The notes under the pieces were generated by a model. That model saw only the letters and a list, made by a program, of their open reading frames with translations. It searched no databases and had not been told where the DNA came from. This document shows positions 7,265 through 15,915 of a stretch of 25,120 nucleotides of DNA, piece after piece; position 1 is the first letter of the stretch; each line of letters starts with the position of its first letter. The stretch is from JBBKWG01 sp037968835. Lineage in GTDB: Bacteria; Pseudomonadota; Alphaproteobacteria; Rhodobacterales; Rhodobacteraceae. A program made the translations under genes and the position numbers. Location: assembly GCA_037968835.1 (NCBI GenBank), contig JBBKWG010000039.1, positions 1 to 25,120 on the forward strand. The letters are read 5' to 3'.

Positions 7265-10200
7265 TGGCGCGCGATCTTGGCGGCGCCGCAGGCGGTATAC
7301 TTTCCTACTTTGCCCGCCACAGAACCGCAGCCAACCTGTTGCTTGTCGTGTTGCTCATGGCCGGTCTCTACACGATTCCCAAGATGCGGGCGCAGTTCTT
7401 CCCTGATGTTGTCGTGGACGACGTGACAATCCAGGTTCAATGGGACGGGGCAGGGGCCGAAGATGTCGATACCGCGATCGTTCAGGTTCTTGAACCCGCG
7501 TTGCAGGGAGTTGAGGGTGTTGTCGAAACCTCGGCCCGTTCCAGCGAAGGCGGCGCGACAATCAATCTTGAATTCGAGCCGGGCTGGGACATGGTGCAGG
7601 CCGCCGACGACGTCGATACCGCGCTTGAGGGCGTAAACAATCTCCCTGACGATACAGACGATCCCGAAATTCGGCGCGGGCGTTGGTCGGATCGCGTCAC
7701 TGATGTCATCATCACCGGACCTGTCGGTGTCGATCAACTTGCAAATTTTGCAGACGAGTTCACACAGCGGCTTTTCGCGGTCGGCGTAACCCGTACGACA
7801 ATCAGAGGGTTGGCGGCCCCGGAAACGATCGTCGAGGTCACGTCGCTCGACTTGATCCGCCACGATGTTTCGATGCGTGAAATCGCAACCGCGATCGCTG
7901 CCGAGGCTGAAGCCGATCCAGCCGGCGACGTTAGCGGCGCGTCGCGTGTTCGCACCGGTGTTGCCAAACGCTCGGCGGATCAGATCGCCGACATCGTTCT
8001 GAGATTCGCCGACGACGGAACACAACTGACTGTCGGCGACGTCGCGCGAATCCGCGTTGATGGTATCGACCGTGATCGTGCCTATTTCGTCGGGCCCAAC
8101 CCAGCCATCTCGATCAGGGTAGATCGCTCCGAGCGCGGAGACGCGATTCGAATTCAGCGGCAGGTCGAAGCCGTTGCCGCCGAAATGGAGCTAAGCCTGC
8201 CAGATGGGGTCAGGGTCGATTTGATCCGAACGCTTGCGGAATCCATCACGGGCCGTCTGAACATCCTGCTCGACAACGGTCTGATGGGGCTGGGGCTGGT
8301 CGTGACGCTACTTTTCCTGTTCCTGAATGCGCGGACCGCGTTCTGGGTGGCGGCTGGAATTCCGGTCGCGATGACGGCGGCGATCTCCATCATGTATCTT
8401 TCCGGCCTGACCCTGAACATGATCTCGCTGTTCGCGCTGATCATCACGTTGGGAATTGTCGTCGACGACGCCATAGTTGTCGGCGAGCATGCTGATTTCC
8501 GTGTCCGCCGGTTGGGTGAGGACCCGATGACTGCTGCTGAAAACGCCGCGCGCCGAATGTTCACGCCGGTTTTCTCGGCAACCGTAACGACAATCATCGC
8601 CTTCTTCGCGCTTGTTGCTATTGGCGGACGTTTCGGCGATCTGATTGCAGACATTCCTTTCACCGTGATCGTCGTCCTTGTTGCGTCACTGGTGGAATGC
8701 TTCCTGATCCTGCCCAACCATATGGGCCACGCGCTGCGCCATTCCGCCAAGGAACACTGGTATGATTGGCCTTCGCGTCAGGTGAACAAGGGCTTCCGGT
8801 GGTTTCGCGTGACGATTTTCCGTCCGCTGATGGCCGGAGTGATCTGGGCTCGCTATCCCGTTATCGGCGGCGTCCTGCTTGTCCTCGCCAGTCAGGTGGC
8901 GCTGTTCATTCGCGGTGACGTTCAGTGGCGATTTTTCAATTCGCCGGAGCAAGGGTCTGTCACCGGCAATTTCGCAATGGTGCCGGGCGCCAGTCGCGAA
9001 GACACATACACAGTCATGCGAACACTTCAGAATGCCGTCGAGGATCTGGGGGCGAAATACGAAGCCGAATATGGCGTGAACCCGATCGACTACGCCCTCG
9101 CAGAAATTGGCGGCACGTCGGGCCGTGGATTGGCTGGAGAGGAGACAAAGGAAACTTATCAGCTTGGGTCAATCGCGATAGAACTGATCGACGCGGATTC
9201 GCGCCCGTACTCAAGCTTTGCATTTGTCGCAGAGCTACAGGATGCAGTGCCTCAACACCCGATGCTGGAGACGATCAGTTTCCGGGGCTGGCGCGGTGGT
9301 CCCGGTGGGGACGCTATCGACATCGAATTGTCAGGCGCGTCGTCGGAAATTCTGAAATCCGCAGCCGAAGATTTGAAGACCCAACTTGCGCGCTATGGCG
9401 AGGTTTCCGCGCTCGAAGATACTCTTGCCTATGACAAGGAAGAACTTGTACTGCAACTGACCCCACAGGGGCAGGCACTTGGACTGACGATCGACGATCT
9501 GGGCCAGATATTAAGGGCCCGACTGAACGGGATCGAGGCCGCGACTTATCCCGATGGACCACGCTCCGCTGCCATCCGGGTCGAGCTTCCACCCGGTGAA
9601 CTGACAGCCGATTTCCTGGACAGAATGCTGATCCGCACCGGAAGCGGCGCTGCGGGCGCAGGCGTTTATGTTCCGCTGGCCGATATAGTCACAGTCGAGC
9701 GACAGACTGGATTTTCGACCATTAGGCGCGAAAACGGCATTCGCGTTGTATCGGTCACCGGGGATCTGTCCGAGGATGATCCGGCGCGCGCCGAAGAGAT
9801 CACGACCGAAGTCCGCGAAGTTATTTTGCCGAAACTTGAAGAGGACTTCGGCATCGCGACGCGCATGGCGGGCCTGGCCGAACAAGAACGCGAATTTCTG
9901 TCCGATGCGCTTACCGGCCTCATCCTGTGCCTTGTGGGCATTTACGCGACGTTGGCATGGGTCTTCTCCAGTTGGTCGCGTCCGATGGTCGTCATGGCAA
10001 TCATCCCGTTCGGACTGGTCGGCACGATTTGGGGCCATTACCTGTGGGAGGTACCGCTCTCGTTGTTCTCGGTTGTCGGGCTGATTGGAATGGTCGGAAT
10101 TATCATCAACGATTCCATCGTTCTTGTGACGACCGTCGACGAATACGCCGAGGAACGCGGGTTATTTCCGGCGATCATAGACGCAGCGGCAGACCGCTTG

Positions 10201-10641
10201 CGTCCGGTCTTTCTAACTACACTTACGACAGTTCTGGGTTTGGCTCCGCTTCTATATGAAACATCCAACCAGGCGCAGTTCTTGAAGCCAACCGTCATTA
10301 CACTTGTCTACGGACTTGGCTTCGGATTGGTGCTGGTGCTTCTGGTCGTCCCCGCGCTACTGGCGATCGGGCACGATCTGGGACGCAACATCCGCGCAGC
10401 GCGCCGTTCGCTCCACGTGCCAGGTTTGCGGACTGCTGCCGGTTCTGTCGTCGTCGGGGCAACCCTTTGGTTCGCCGCAACGCTCGGAGCTGTCATCATG
10501 AACGGCGCACTACCCGAGACACTAGGAGGCAGTCAAAGTACTGGTTTCGCACTCGTTCTGTTTATCGTCGGCGTCGCGACACTGACAATCCTGGTCTGGT
10601 CGCTTTCAGCACTGAACCTCGCACGGCGCCAACGAGTCTGA
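7264..10641 (+). CDS. RND efflux transporter permease (AcrB/HAE-like) with C-terminal extension
   Basis: A 1125-residue inner-membrane pump driven by proton flow. The plan is standard: first helix at about 22-38, the conserved FFPDVV after it, periplasmic porter domain to about 330, helices 2-6, second porter domain, helices 8-12. The proton-relay pair D401-D402 in GIVVDDAIVV matches AcrB D407/D408. In helix 10, where HAE pumps carry a lysine, the sequence reads GIIINDSIVLV, so an Asn-Asp pair stands there; this marks a separate AcrB-like subgroup. After helix 12 (LVLVLLVVPALLA) two more hydrophobic segments follow, roughly 1057-1080 and 1095-1117, giving 14 predicted helices and a length above the usual 1030-1050. 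It overlaps the adaptor gene (TGATG) and is certainly co-expressed. Substrate cannot be inferred; no regulator gene adjoins. Confidence 0.95.
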   Translation: MARDLGGAAGGILSYFARHRTAANLLLVVLLMAGLYTIPKMRAQFFPDVVVDDVTIQVQWDGAGAEDVDTAIVQVLEPALQGVEGVVETSARSSEGGATINLEFEPGWDMVQAADDVDTALEGVNNLPDDTDDPEIRRGRWSDRVTDVIITGPVGVDQLANFADEFTQRLFAVGVTRTTIRGLAAPETIVEVTSLDLIRHDVSMREIATAIAAEAEADPAGDVSGASRVRTGVAKRSADQIADIVLRFADDGTQLTVGDVARIRVDGIDRDRAYFVGPNPAISIRVDRSERGDAIRIQRQVEAVAAEMELSLPDGVRVDLIRTLAESITGRLNILLDNGLMGLGLVVTLLFLFLNARTAFWVAAGIPVAMTAAISIMYLSGLTLNMISLFALIITLGIVVDDAIVVGEHADFRVRRLGEDPMTAAENAARRMFTPVFSATVTTIIAFFALVAIGGRFGDLIADIPFTVIVVLVASLVECFLILPNHMGHALRHSAKEHWYDWPSRQVNKGFRWFRVTIFRPLMAGVIWARYPVIGGVLLVLASQVALFIRGDVQWRFFNSPEQGSVTGNFAMVPGASREDTYTVMRTLQNAVEDLGAKYEAEYGVNPIDYALAEIGGTSGRGLAGEETKETYQLGSIAIELIDADSRPYSSFAFVAELQDAVPQHPMLETISFRGWRGGPGGDAIDIELSGASSEILKSAAEDLKTQLARYGEVSALEDTLAYDKEELVLQLTPQGQALGLTIDDLGQILRARLNGIEAATYPDGPRSAAIRVELPPGELTADFLDRMLIRTGSGAAGAGVYVPLADIVTVERQTGFSTIRRENGIRVVSVTGDLSEDDPARAEEITTEVREVILPKLEEDFGIATRMAGLAEQEREFLSDALTGLILCLVGIYATLAWVFSSWSRPMVVMAIIPFGLVGTIWGHYLWEVPLSLFSVVGLIGMVGIIINDSIVLVTTVDEYAEERGLFPAIIDAAADRLRPVFLTTLTTVLGLAPLLYETSNQAQFLKPTVITLVYGLGFGLVLVLLVVPALLAIGHDLGRNIRAARRSLHVPGLRTAAGSVVVGATLWFAATLGAVIMNGALPETLGGSQSTGFALVLFIVGVATLTILVWSLSALNLARRQRV

Positions 10642-10667
10642 CGGTTTGGACCCTGCACGCTTCGCGG

Positions 10668-11468
10668 TCAGTCGCATCCTTGAATGTCAACGGCGCGACC
10701 GCCGGCGAGGATGGTGATTCGCACGTCGCTGCGCGCCAGAACGAAGGGCTGTGCATTCGGCGGGATCATTTCGGTGCGCGCAACAAGGGTTCCACCAGTT
10801 CTGGTCACCTCGGGCTCAGCGACCCAGACACCGCGATCCGCAAGTTCAACGATGGCGACTTCCTCGCCCGGCATCGGTGCCATGTCGATACGCGCTGTCA
10901 GACTCAGACCGTCGCGAATCGGGGTTATTTCGCATTTCACCTGTCCAACGCCTGCTTCTTTTTCAGACATCGGACGGTCTGCCATCGCGTCGGTTAACAT
11001 CGCAGAGCGGTCGTTGGCATCAACGGAAAGAAGGGCATTCACCTTGAGCGTTACCGGGACGCAAATTTCTTCGCAAACCCCGATCTGTATTTCGCCCGAT
11101 AGTCTGATGTTCTCTGAAGCGTCCTGTGGCGCCAACGCCAATGGAAGAACCATTCGGTCGTGGTATCCAATTGAACGAAAACCGTTCTGGTCCATCACAT
11201 CGGGAACTGGAAATGCGACACCGACAGATCGAAGATTTACCGAACCGGACCAATTGAAATCCGGTGGGATTCCAGCGTCGCCCGGCGCGCGCCAGTAGGT
11301 TTTCCATCCAGGCGACAGAATTACCTCGAGGGCAGCGTAATGAATGCCATCTGCGTCCCGCCAACCCGGCAGAATTCGCGCAACGGCGACATTGCTCAGG
11401 TTCTGGGCGTGAGCCGGGGGGGCGGCGACTGAAAGAACCGCGATGCAGAGGGCGATGAGCTTGTGCAT
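10668..11468 (-). CDS. Exported DsbD N-terminal-domain protein
   Basis: A 266-residue exported protein. Residues 1-21 are a signal peptide (MHKLIALCIAVL, cleavage after PAHA). The rest resembles the periplasmic N-terminal domain of DsbD (thiol:disulfide interchange), with ILSPGWKTYWRAPGDAGIPP (about 50-69) and the paired cysteines of QIGVCEEICVP (C132 and C136), followed by beta-sandwich strands. Another cysteine is near the C-terminus (QGCD). In full DsbD this domain passes electrons from the membrane part to periplasmic partners such as DsbC or cytochrome c maturation proteins. Here neither the membrane beta domain nor the thioredoxin-like gamma domain follows, so it stands alone and would need a separate CcdA-like partner. 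Its 3' end faces the RND pump gene; it is divergent from the AlgH-like gene. The GAAGG before the ATG is only two bases away, so the start is a little uncertain. Confidence 0.85.
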   Translation of the reverse strand: MHKLIALCIAVLSVAAPPAHAQNLSNVAVARILPGWRDADGIHYAALEVILSPGWKTYWRAPGDAGIPPDFNWSGSVNLRSVGVAFPVPDVMDQNGFRSIGYHDRMVLPLALAPQDASENIRLSGEIQIGVCEEICVPVTLKVNALLSVDANDRSAMLTDAMADRPMSEKEAGVGQVKCEITPIRDGLSLTARIDMAPMPGEEVAIVELADRGVWVAEPEVTRTGGTLVARTEMIPPNAQPFVLARSDVRITILAGGRAVDIQGCD

Positions 11469-11491
11469 GGCCTTCAGTTAAGCGGCGAACC

Positions 11492-11509
11492 TGTGAATGG
11501 GAAATCACA
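11492..11509. promoter_or_regulatory. TGTGA-N8-TCACA inverted repeat between divergent genes
   Basis: TGTGA (11492-11496) and TCACA (11505-11509) form a perfect five-base inverted repeat with an eight-base spacer in the 113-base gap between the DsbD-domain gene and the AlgH-like gene. The half-sites are those of Crp boxes, but the usual spacer is six, so binding by a Crp-type protein is doubtful. Confidence 0.25.
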
Positions 11510-11581
11510 TTCCGGTAAACCTTTGTGAGTGTTGTGTCAGGACGCTTGAAGAGAAATGCGGATTGACCCATTTTCAAACCC

Positions 11582-12154
11582 ATGAGCCAAGCTCCATCCT
11601 CAACGCTTGAAGGCAAATTGTTGATAGCGATGCCCGGTATGGGCGATCCGCGATTCGAGCGAAGCGTCATATTTATCTGCGCGCACTCGGCGGATGGTGC
11701 TTTGGGACTGATAATCAACAAACCTTCGCCACAGCTGAAATTCGCCTCGCTACTGAAACAATTGAACCTCGACGTCGATTCGCCCCAGCGCGATATTCAG
11801 GTGCATCTCGGAGGGCCGGTCGAGAATGGTCGGGGCTTTGTTCTTCATTCAAGCGATTATACATCTGAAGTGTCGACACTTCTTGTCGGCTCCGAATTCG
11901 GAATGACGGCAACTTTAGACGTGCTTGAAGAGCTTGCTCGCGGCACCGGTCCGACCGACGCATTGCTTGCATTGGGGTATTCAGGATGGGGTCCGGGCCA
12001 GCTTGAAGCTGAGATACTGGAGAATGGCTGGCTCACGTGTGATGCAACCAGTCAAATCGTTTTTGGCGAGGCCGACAATGTAAAGTGGGCGGCGGCATTG
12101 AAATCTCTTGGCGTCGGCGCGGAGACCCTGTCGGGAACCTCCGGCCGCGCCTGA
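11582..12154 (+). CDS. YqgE/AlgH family protein
   Basis: A 190-residue cytoplasmic protein of the AlgH/YqgE (UPF0301) family. The family signature is clear: LEGKLLIAMPGMGDPRFERSV near the N-terminus, HSADGALGLIINKP (about 35-48), a VHLGGPVENGRGFVLHS block, and the late GYSGWGPGQLEAEILENGWL. AlgH was linked to alginate control in Pseudomonas, but the molecular function of the family is still unclear. The ATG at 11582 gives the usual start about nine residues before the LEGKLL strand; a clear Shine-Dalgarno sequence is not visible. It is divergent from the DsbD-domain gene and converges with the carboxypeptidase gene, leaving only 15 bases between stops. Confidence 0.95.
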   Translation: MSQAPSSTLEGKLLIAMPGMGDPRFERSVIFICAHSADGALGLIINKPSPQLKFASLLKQLNLDVDSPQRDIQVHLGGPVENGRGFVLHSSDYTSEVSTLLVGSEFGMTATLDVLEELARGTGPTDALLALGYSGWGPGQLEAEILENGWLTCDATSQIVFGEADNVKWAAALKSLGVGAETLSGTSGRA

Positions 12155-12169
12155 ATTTCTATTGGCGCC

Positions 12170-13597
12170 TCAGCTCGGTCCGATGGGTGTGCAATTCACG
12201 TTCTGCGCCAATAGCCGACGGCAGGCTAGTTCGGCTTTTTCCTCGGACATACCGACAAAGTTGGCTTCGAACCCGCGCGGGCTGTTCACGACTTTGCGCA
12301 ACGCTTCGTCCAGCGTCGAAAGTTCGACAAGTGCCGTCTGAAGCAGCATTTTTTCGGCTTCATATCGCGTCGAGAACCGTCCGACATTGATCGCCCAATG
12401 ACGTCCGCCAGACGTCGACATTCGGGTCACGACCACGGGCGTCGCTGCATCCTCCACCGGATCGTCGGGGTTCGAACCCTCGGCAATTAGAGGGCGAGGC
12501 GAGGGGCGAAGCAGGCCGACGGCGAGGCTGGCCGCCTGGATCGCAACGGGGACAGGTTCAGGCGTCGGAGATTCCGTGACGGCGACTTCGGCAAGAACAT
12601 TGGCGATACCAGCCTGCATCGCGACAATGACTTCCTGCGGTGGTGCTTTTCCCGGGCGAGACTTGGGGCGCAAGCTGTTCGCAATGAGCCCTGAGGGACT
12701 ATTGGTGCGGGCGGTCTCGACGCCTGTGTCGGCCTCGGCGACCAGTTCGGGCCGACCCGGCTTGCGAACCGCAACATCGTTGGGCGCGCGATTGAAGCCC
12801 ATGTCGAGCAATTCCGCGACCTTGGCGTTGCGTGCAGCGGTCGAACTGCCACCGAACATCGTCGCGATGATCCTCTCGTTTCCGCGTTCGGCAGAAGCGA
12901 CCAGATTGAAGCCAGCGGCGCGCGTGTAGCCTGTCTTGATCCCATCGGCCCCACGATAAGCGCCAAGAAAGCGGCGGTTGGTATTCGCAACCTGTTTGAT
13001 GCCTGCGTCGGTGCTGCGGCGCGAGAACAGATTGTAATATTCAGGGAAATCATAAAAAAGATGCCGACCGAGTGTCGTCATGTCGCGTGCAGTCGACAGG
13101 TGCCCGGCTTCCGTCAGACCATGCGCATTTCGGAAAGTTGACCGCGACATGCCCATCGCTTGCGCCGTGCGGTTCATGCGCCGTGCGAAAGCAGCCTCGC
13201 TACCCGATATAGCCTCGCCCAGCGCCGTTGCCGCATCATTCGCGGATTTCACGGCGGCGGCGCGGACCAGGTAGCGCAGCGCAATTCGTTGACCTGCTTG
13301 CAGCCCAAGTTTCGAGGGCGGCTCGGCAGCGGCCTTTTTTGAGATCAAAACTTTGGAATCAAGACTGATCTCGCCCTTCTCGATCGCGTCGAAAACGACG
13401 TAAAGCGTCATCATCTTTGTCAGCGATGCCGGGTGGAGCCGGGTGTCGGCATTGCGCGAATGGAGCACTTGGCCCGAGCGGGCATCAATGACCATGGCCG
13501 CATATGGAGCGGAGGTTGCCGTCAGCGGTAGGATCGCAACGAAGAACGTCACGATCAATAGCCGCAGGACGACGCGAGCGTTTCGCGGGAACGTCAA
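12170..13597 (-). CDS. D-alanyl-D-alanine carboxypeptidase (PBP5/DacF-type) with SPOR domain
   Basis: A 475-residue penicillin-binding peptidase that trims the terminal D-Ala from peptidoglycan stem peptides in the periplasm. Residues 9-30 form a signal peptide. All three active-site motifs are present: S58-L-T-K61, S118-A-N120 and K221-T-G223. A Pro-rich linker follows (about 290-390), and residues 397-475 look like a SPOR domain (HWAINVGRFSTRYEAEKML to the final strand), which binds denuded glycan strands at the division site. I infer a role in cell-wall remodelling at the septum. The start is a TTG at 13595-13597, seven bases after AAGGG. The next in-frame Met would remove the signal peptide, so TTG is well supported. 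A perfect hairpin lies about 85-105 bases upstream. The gene converges with the AlgH-like gene. Confidence 0.94.
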   Translation of the reverse strand: MTFPRNARVVLRLLIVTFFVAILPLTATSAPYAAMVIDARSGQVLHSRNADTRLHPASLTKMMTLYVVFDAIEKGEISLDSKVLISKKAAAEPPSKLGLQAGQRIALRYLVRAAAVKSANDAATALGEAISGSEAAFARRMNRTAQAMGMSRSTFRNAHGLTEAGHLSTARDMTTLGRHLFYDFPEYYNLFSRRSTDAGIKQVANTNRRFLGAYRGADGIKTGYTRAAGFNLVASAERGNERIIATMFGGSSTAARNAKVAELLDMGFNRAPNDVAVRKPGRPELVAEADTGVETARTNSPSGLIANSLRPKSRPGKAPPQEVIVAMQAGIANVLAEVAVTESPTPEPVPVAIQAASLAVGLLRPSPRPLIAEGSNPDDPVEDAATPVVVTRMSTSGGRHWAINVGRFSTRYEAEKMLLQTALVELSTLDEALRKVVNSPRGFEANFVGMSEEKAELACRRLLAQNVNCTPIGPS

Positions 13598-13682
13598 TTC
13601 ACTGCCCTTTTCTGCCTCAGCGGTCCGATCTTTAGCCGTCGGATCCGTCGGTTTTGAAGAAGACTAACACGCTCGAGTCCAT

Positions 13683-13703
13683 CGGAAAATGGTGAATTTT
13701 CCG
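13683..13703. repeat. Perfect 8-bp inverted repeat upstream of the carboxypeptidase gene
   Basis: CGGAAAAT (13683-13690) and ATTTTCCG (13696-13703) flank a five-base loop. A partial copy, GATTTCCGTG at 13718-13727, repeats ATTTTCCGTG (13696-13705) at 22-base spacing. There is no T-run on either strand, so an intrinsic terminator is unlikely. An operator for the carboxypeptidase gene on the minus strand is the more natural reading. Confidence 0.5.
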
Positions 13704-13762
13704 TGTTCAAATTGTGGGATTTCCGTGCCGACAAGATGGTGTGGATTGGATCGCCCCCCCTA

Positions 13763-14464
13763 CTACATGTTGTTGCAAATGTCGCCGACTAACCGTGGCA
13801 GATCATTTATCTTGTCGATCCTGTGTATGCGTTCCGACGACTCAGGCCATTCCGCTGCCTCTATGTCCCATGTAAGTCCGTGAGGGATATGCACTCCCCA
13901 TCCACCCGCTTCGGCGACAGGCAGAACGTCGGACTTCAGAGAATTGCCGGCCATCAAGGCACGTCCCGGCTCGATACCATGGCGCCCGAAGATTGAAGCG
14001 TAAACCGGAGCGGACTTTTCCGAAACGATCTCGACGCCGTCAAACAATTCACCCAATCCCGACTGTGCCAGCTTTCTTTCCTGATCGAGAAGATCACCTT
14101 TCGTGATCAGCAGCAGCCTGAAATCGGGCGCGAGGCTCCGCACGGTGTCCTCTGCACCTGGCAAAAGTTCGATCGGATGCTGCAACATTTCCTGACCGGC
14201 CGCGATGAGTTCGGCGATAACGTGACCCGGCACGCGGTTGTCGGTCACTTCCAGCGCCGTCTCGATCATTGACAGGACAAAGCCCTTGATCCCGAAACCG
14301 TAGTGACCAAGGTTGCGCCATTCGGCAGCCAGCAGTCGTTCGCTCAGGTGCGTGGAGTCCGCGTGATCCGCAAGCAGTTCGGCGAAGCGATCCTGCGTCA
14401 TTCTGAAGAAGCGTTCGTTATGCCAGAGCGTGTCGTCGGCATCCAAACAGATGGTTGTCAGCAT
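13763..14464 (-). CDS. HAD-superfamily hydrolase
   Basis: A 233-residue cytoplasmic phosphatase-type protein. HAD motif I is D8-A-D10-D11-T12-L-W at the N-terminus, giving the nucleophile and the acid/base aspartates. Motif II is the Thr of LLLITKGD, the motif III lysine is in VSEKSAPVY, and motif IV is AGNSLKSDVLPVAEAG. The long helical stretch between motif I and motif II is a C1-type cap. The substrate is unknown; phosphoglycolate- or nucleotide-phosphatase-like activity is possible. The ATG at 14462-14464 has GGAG seven bases before it and places motif I right at the N-terminus, as usual; the longer open frame is not supported. It is divergent from clpS with a gap of about 90 bases, which contains an AT-rich TATATT (14516-14521) that may serve as a -10 element for clpS. 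Confidence 0.9.
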   Translation of the reverse strand: MLTTICLDADDTLWHNERFFRMTQDRFAELLADHADSTHLSERLLAAEWRNLGHYGFGIKGFVLSMIETALEVTDNRVPGHVIAELIAAGQEMLQHPIELLPGAEDTVRSLAPDFRLLLITKGDLLDQERKLAQSGLGELFDGVEIVSEKSAPVYASIFGRHGIEPGRALMAGNSLKSDVLPVAEAGGWGVHIPHGLTWDIEAAEWPESSERIHRIDKINDLPRLVGDICNNM

Positions 14465-14556
14465 GTCATAGCTCCACGGTTCCTGAACGCCTCTTTTCTC
14501 TTGGGTCTTAAGGCTTATATTGTGCGCCCGAACGCTACGCACCCACGAAGGACCCG

Positions 14557-14901
14557 TTGACCCCATTCACGCATCATATGATGGCCGATTCCGATCGCCC
14601 CGGCGACGCCGATTCCGGTGTCCTGACCGAAACCAAGCCCAAGACGCAGAAGCCGCCGCTTTACAAGGTGTTGCTGCTGAATGACGACTACACACCGATG
14701 GAGTTTGTCGTACATGTCCTGGAACGTTTCTTCGGCCTGACTCACGCACAATCGTTCGAAATCATGCTGACGGTCCACAAGAAGGGACTTGCCGTGGTCG
14801 GAGTCTTTTCGTTCGAGGTGGCAGAAACGAAAGTAGCGCAGGTGATGGACTTCGCCCGGCGACATCAGCATCCGCTTCAGTGCACCATGGAAAAGGAATA
14901 G
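14557..14901 (+). CDS. clpS: ATP-dependent Clp protease adaptor ClpS
   Basis: A 114-residue adaptor that binds N-end-rule substrates and delivers them to ClpAP for degradation. The family core is unmistakable: PPLYKVLLLNDDYTPMEFVV (about 34-53), the substrate-binding NDDYTPM loop, VLERFFGLTHAQ, the ML-VHKKGLAVVG strand, and the C-terminal HQHPLQCTMEKE typical of alphaproteobacterial ClpS. Before it is a polar flexible tail that in other ClpS proteins inserts into ClpA. The start is ambiguous: the TTG at 14557 has GAAGGA four bases before it, while the two ATGs at 14578 and 14581 lack a near ribosome site. I kept TTG. No clpA follows; clpA must lie elsewhere. The next gene begins 18 bases after the stop. 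Confidence 0.94.
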   Translation: MTPFTHHMMADSDRPGDADSGVLTETKPKTQKPPLYKVLLLNDDYTPMEFVVHVLERFFGLTHAQSFEIMLTVHKKGLAVVGVFSFEVAETKVAQVMDFARRHQHPLQCTMEKE

Positions 14902-14919
14902 GGCGCGACGCCCCCCGCC

Positions 14920-15909
14920 ATGCTTTCCGACAGATTGAACCTTGCGCTGGAAACCGGCGCGCTGACGCTTCCCTCGGAGGGGCGTATCGCGGTGATTGGG
15001 CCACGTTCTGGGGCCGACCTTTCGATGCTGCCGCAAGACCGCGTGACAGTGGTGCAGCGGATGTATCCAGAGAATCATTGGTTCAAACAGGCAGGATTTG
15101 AGACTGCCGTCGCGATTGATGGGCCGTATGCTCTTTCCATTGTTTGCCTGCCAAGAGCAAAGGCAGAGGCGCGCGTGCGCATTGTTGAGGCGCGCAATGT
15201 AACCGCCGGGCCTTTGGTGATTGACGGGCAAAAGACGGAGGGCGTCGACAGCTTGCTCAAGGAAATTCGTCGAATTGCTTCTGTCGGCGAAATTCTATCG
15301 AAATCGCACGGCAAGATTTTCGTGGTCGATGGCGGTGATTTCACTACATTGGCGAGTCCCGCTCCCGACAAGGTGGAGGGTCGTTTCGAAACGGCGCCCG
15401 GAGCCTTTTCGGTCGATGCAGTCGATCCCGGTTCCAAGGCTCTGGCCGATGCTTTGCCGGACACACTCAAAGGGTCGGTTGTCGATCTGGGCGCAGGGTG
15501 GGGATTTCTGTCGGAAGCAATACTGAACTGCAAATCGGTGACGTCAGTTGATCTGGTCGAAGCCGATCATGCGGCCTTGGAATCCGCCAGACGGAACATT
15601 CAGGATGACCGTGCGCGCTTCCATTGGGCCGATGCGCTCAGCTTCCGTCCAAAGACGCCTGCGGATCACGTCGTCACTAACCCACCGTTTCACACAGGTC
15701 GCACCGCTGAACCTGCGCTGGGTCAGTCATTCATCCGCGCGGCAGCTTCGATGCTTGCCCGACATGGCCAGCTTTGGCTTGTTGCAAACCGGCATTTGCC
15801 CTATGAGGCCACGCTCAAAGAAGCCTTTCGCGAAGTGCGTCTCCTTTCCCAGACGCCATCTTACAAGCTTTACAACGCGTCCGCGCCCAGATCGCTTCGA
15901 AAAGGATAA
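14920..15909 (+). CDS. RsmC-like class I SAM-dependent methyltransferase
   Basis: A 329-residue protein with two tandem Rossmann-like halves, as in RsmC, which methylates G1207 of 16S rRNA at N2. The N-terminal half (about 1-155) is degenerate and has no SAM motif. The C-terminal half has motif I at 187-195 (V-V-D-L-G-A-G-W-G), an acidic SAM-ribose site in DLVEADHAALE, and the N254-P-P-F-H motif typical of guanine-N2 RNA methyltransferases. The sequence ends in KLYNASAPRS, like other members. Between clpS and this gene is a small hairpin (GGGCG 14901-14905, CGCCC 14909-14913) that overlaps the expected ribosome site, so translation may be modest or coupled. The SDR gene follows six bases later. 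The exact nucleotide target is inferred, not shown. Confidence 0.85.
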   Translation: MLSDRLNLALETGALTLPSEGRIAVIGPRSGADLSMLPQDRVTVVQRMYPENHWFKQAGFETAVAIDGPYALSIVCLPRAKAEARVRIVEARNVTAGPLVIDGQKTEGVDSLLKEIRRIASVGEILSKSHGKIFVVDGGDFTTLASPAPDKVEGRFETAPGAFSVDAVDPGSKALADALPDTLKGSVVDLGAGWGFLSEAILNCKSVTSVDLVEADHAALESARRNIQDDRARFHWADALSFRPKTPADHVVTNPPFHTGRTAEPALGQSFIRAAASMLARHGQLWLVANRHLPYEATLKEAFREVRLLSQTPSYKLYNASAPRSLRKG

Positions 15910-15915
15910 CACCCC

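Noticed and set aside
10642..10667. Intrinsic terminator between the converging RND pump and DsbD-domain genes
   Set aside because: No stem with a T-run is present on either strand.
14901..14913. Hairpin GGGCG-CGA-CGCCC after clpS as a terminator
   Set aside because: It is too short and lacks a T-run, and the next gene starts within 20 bases.
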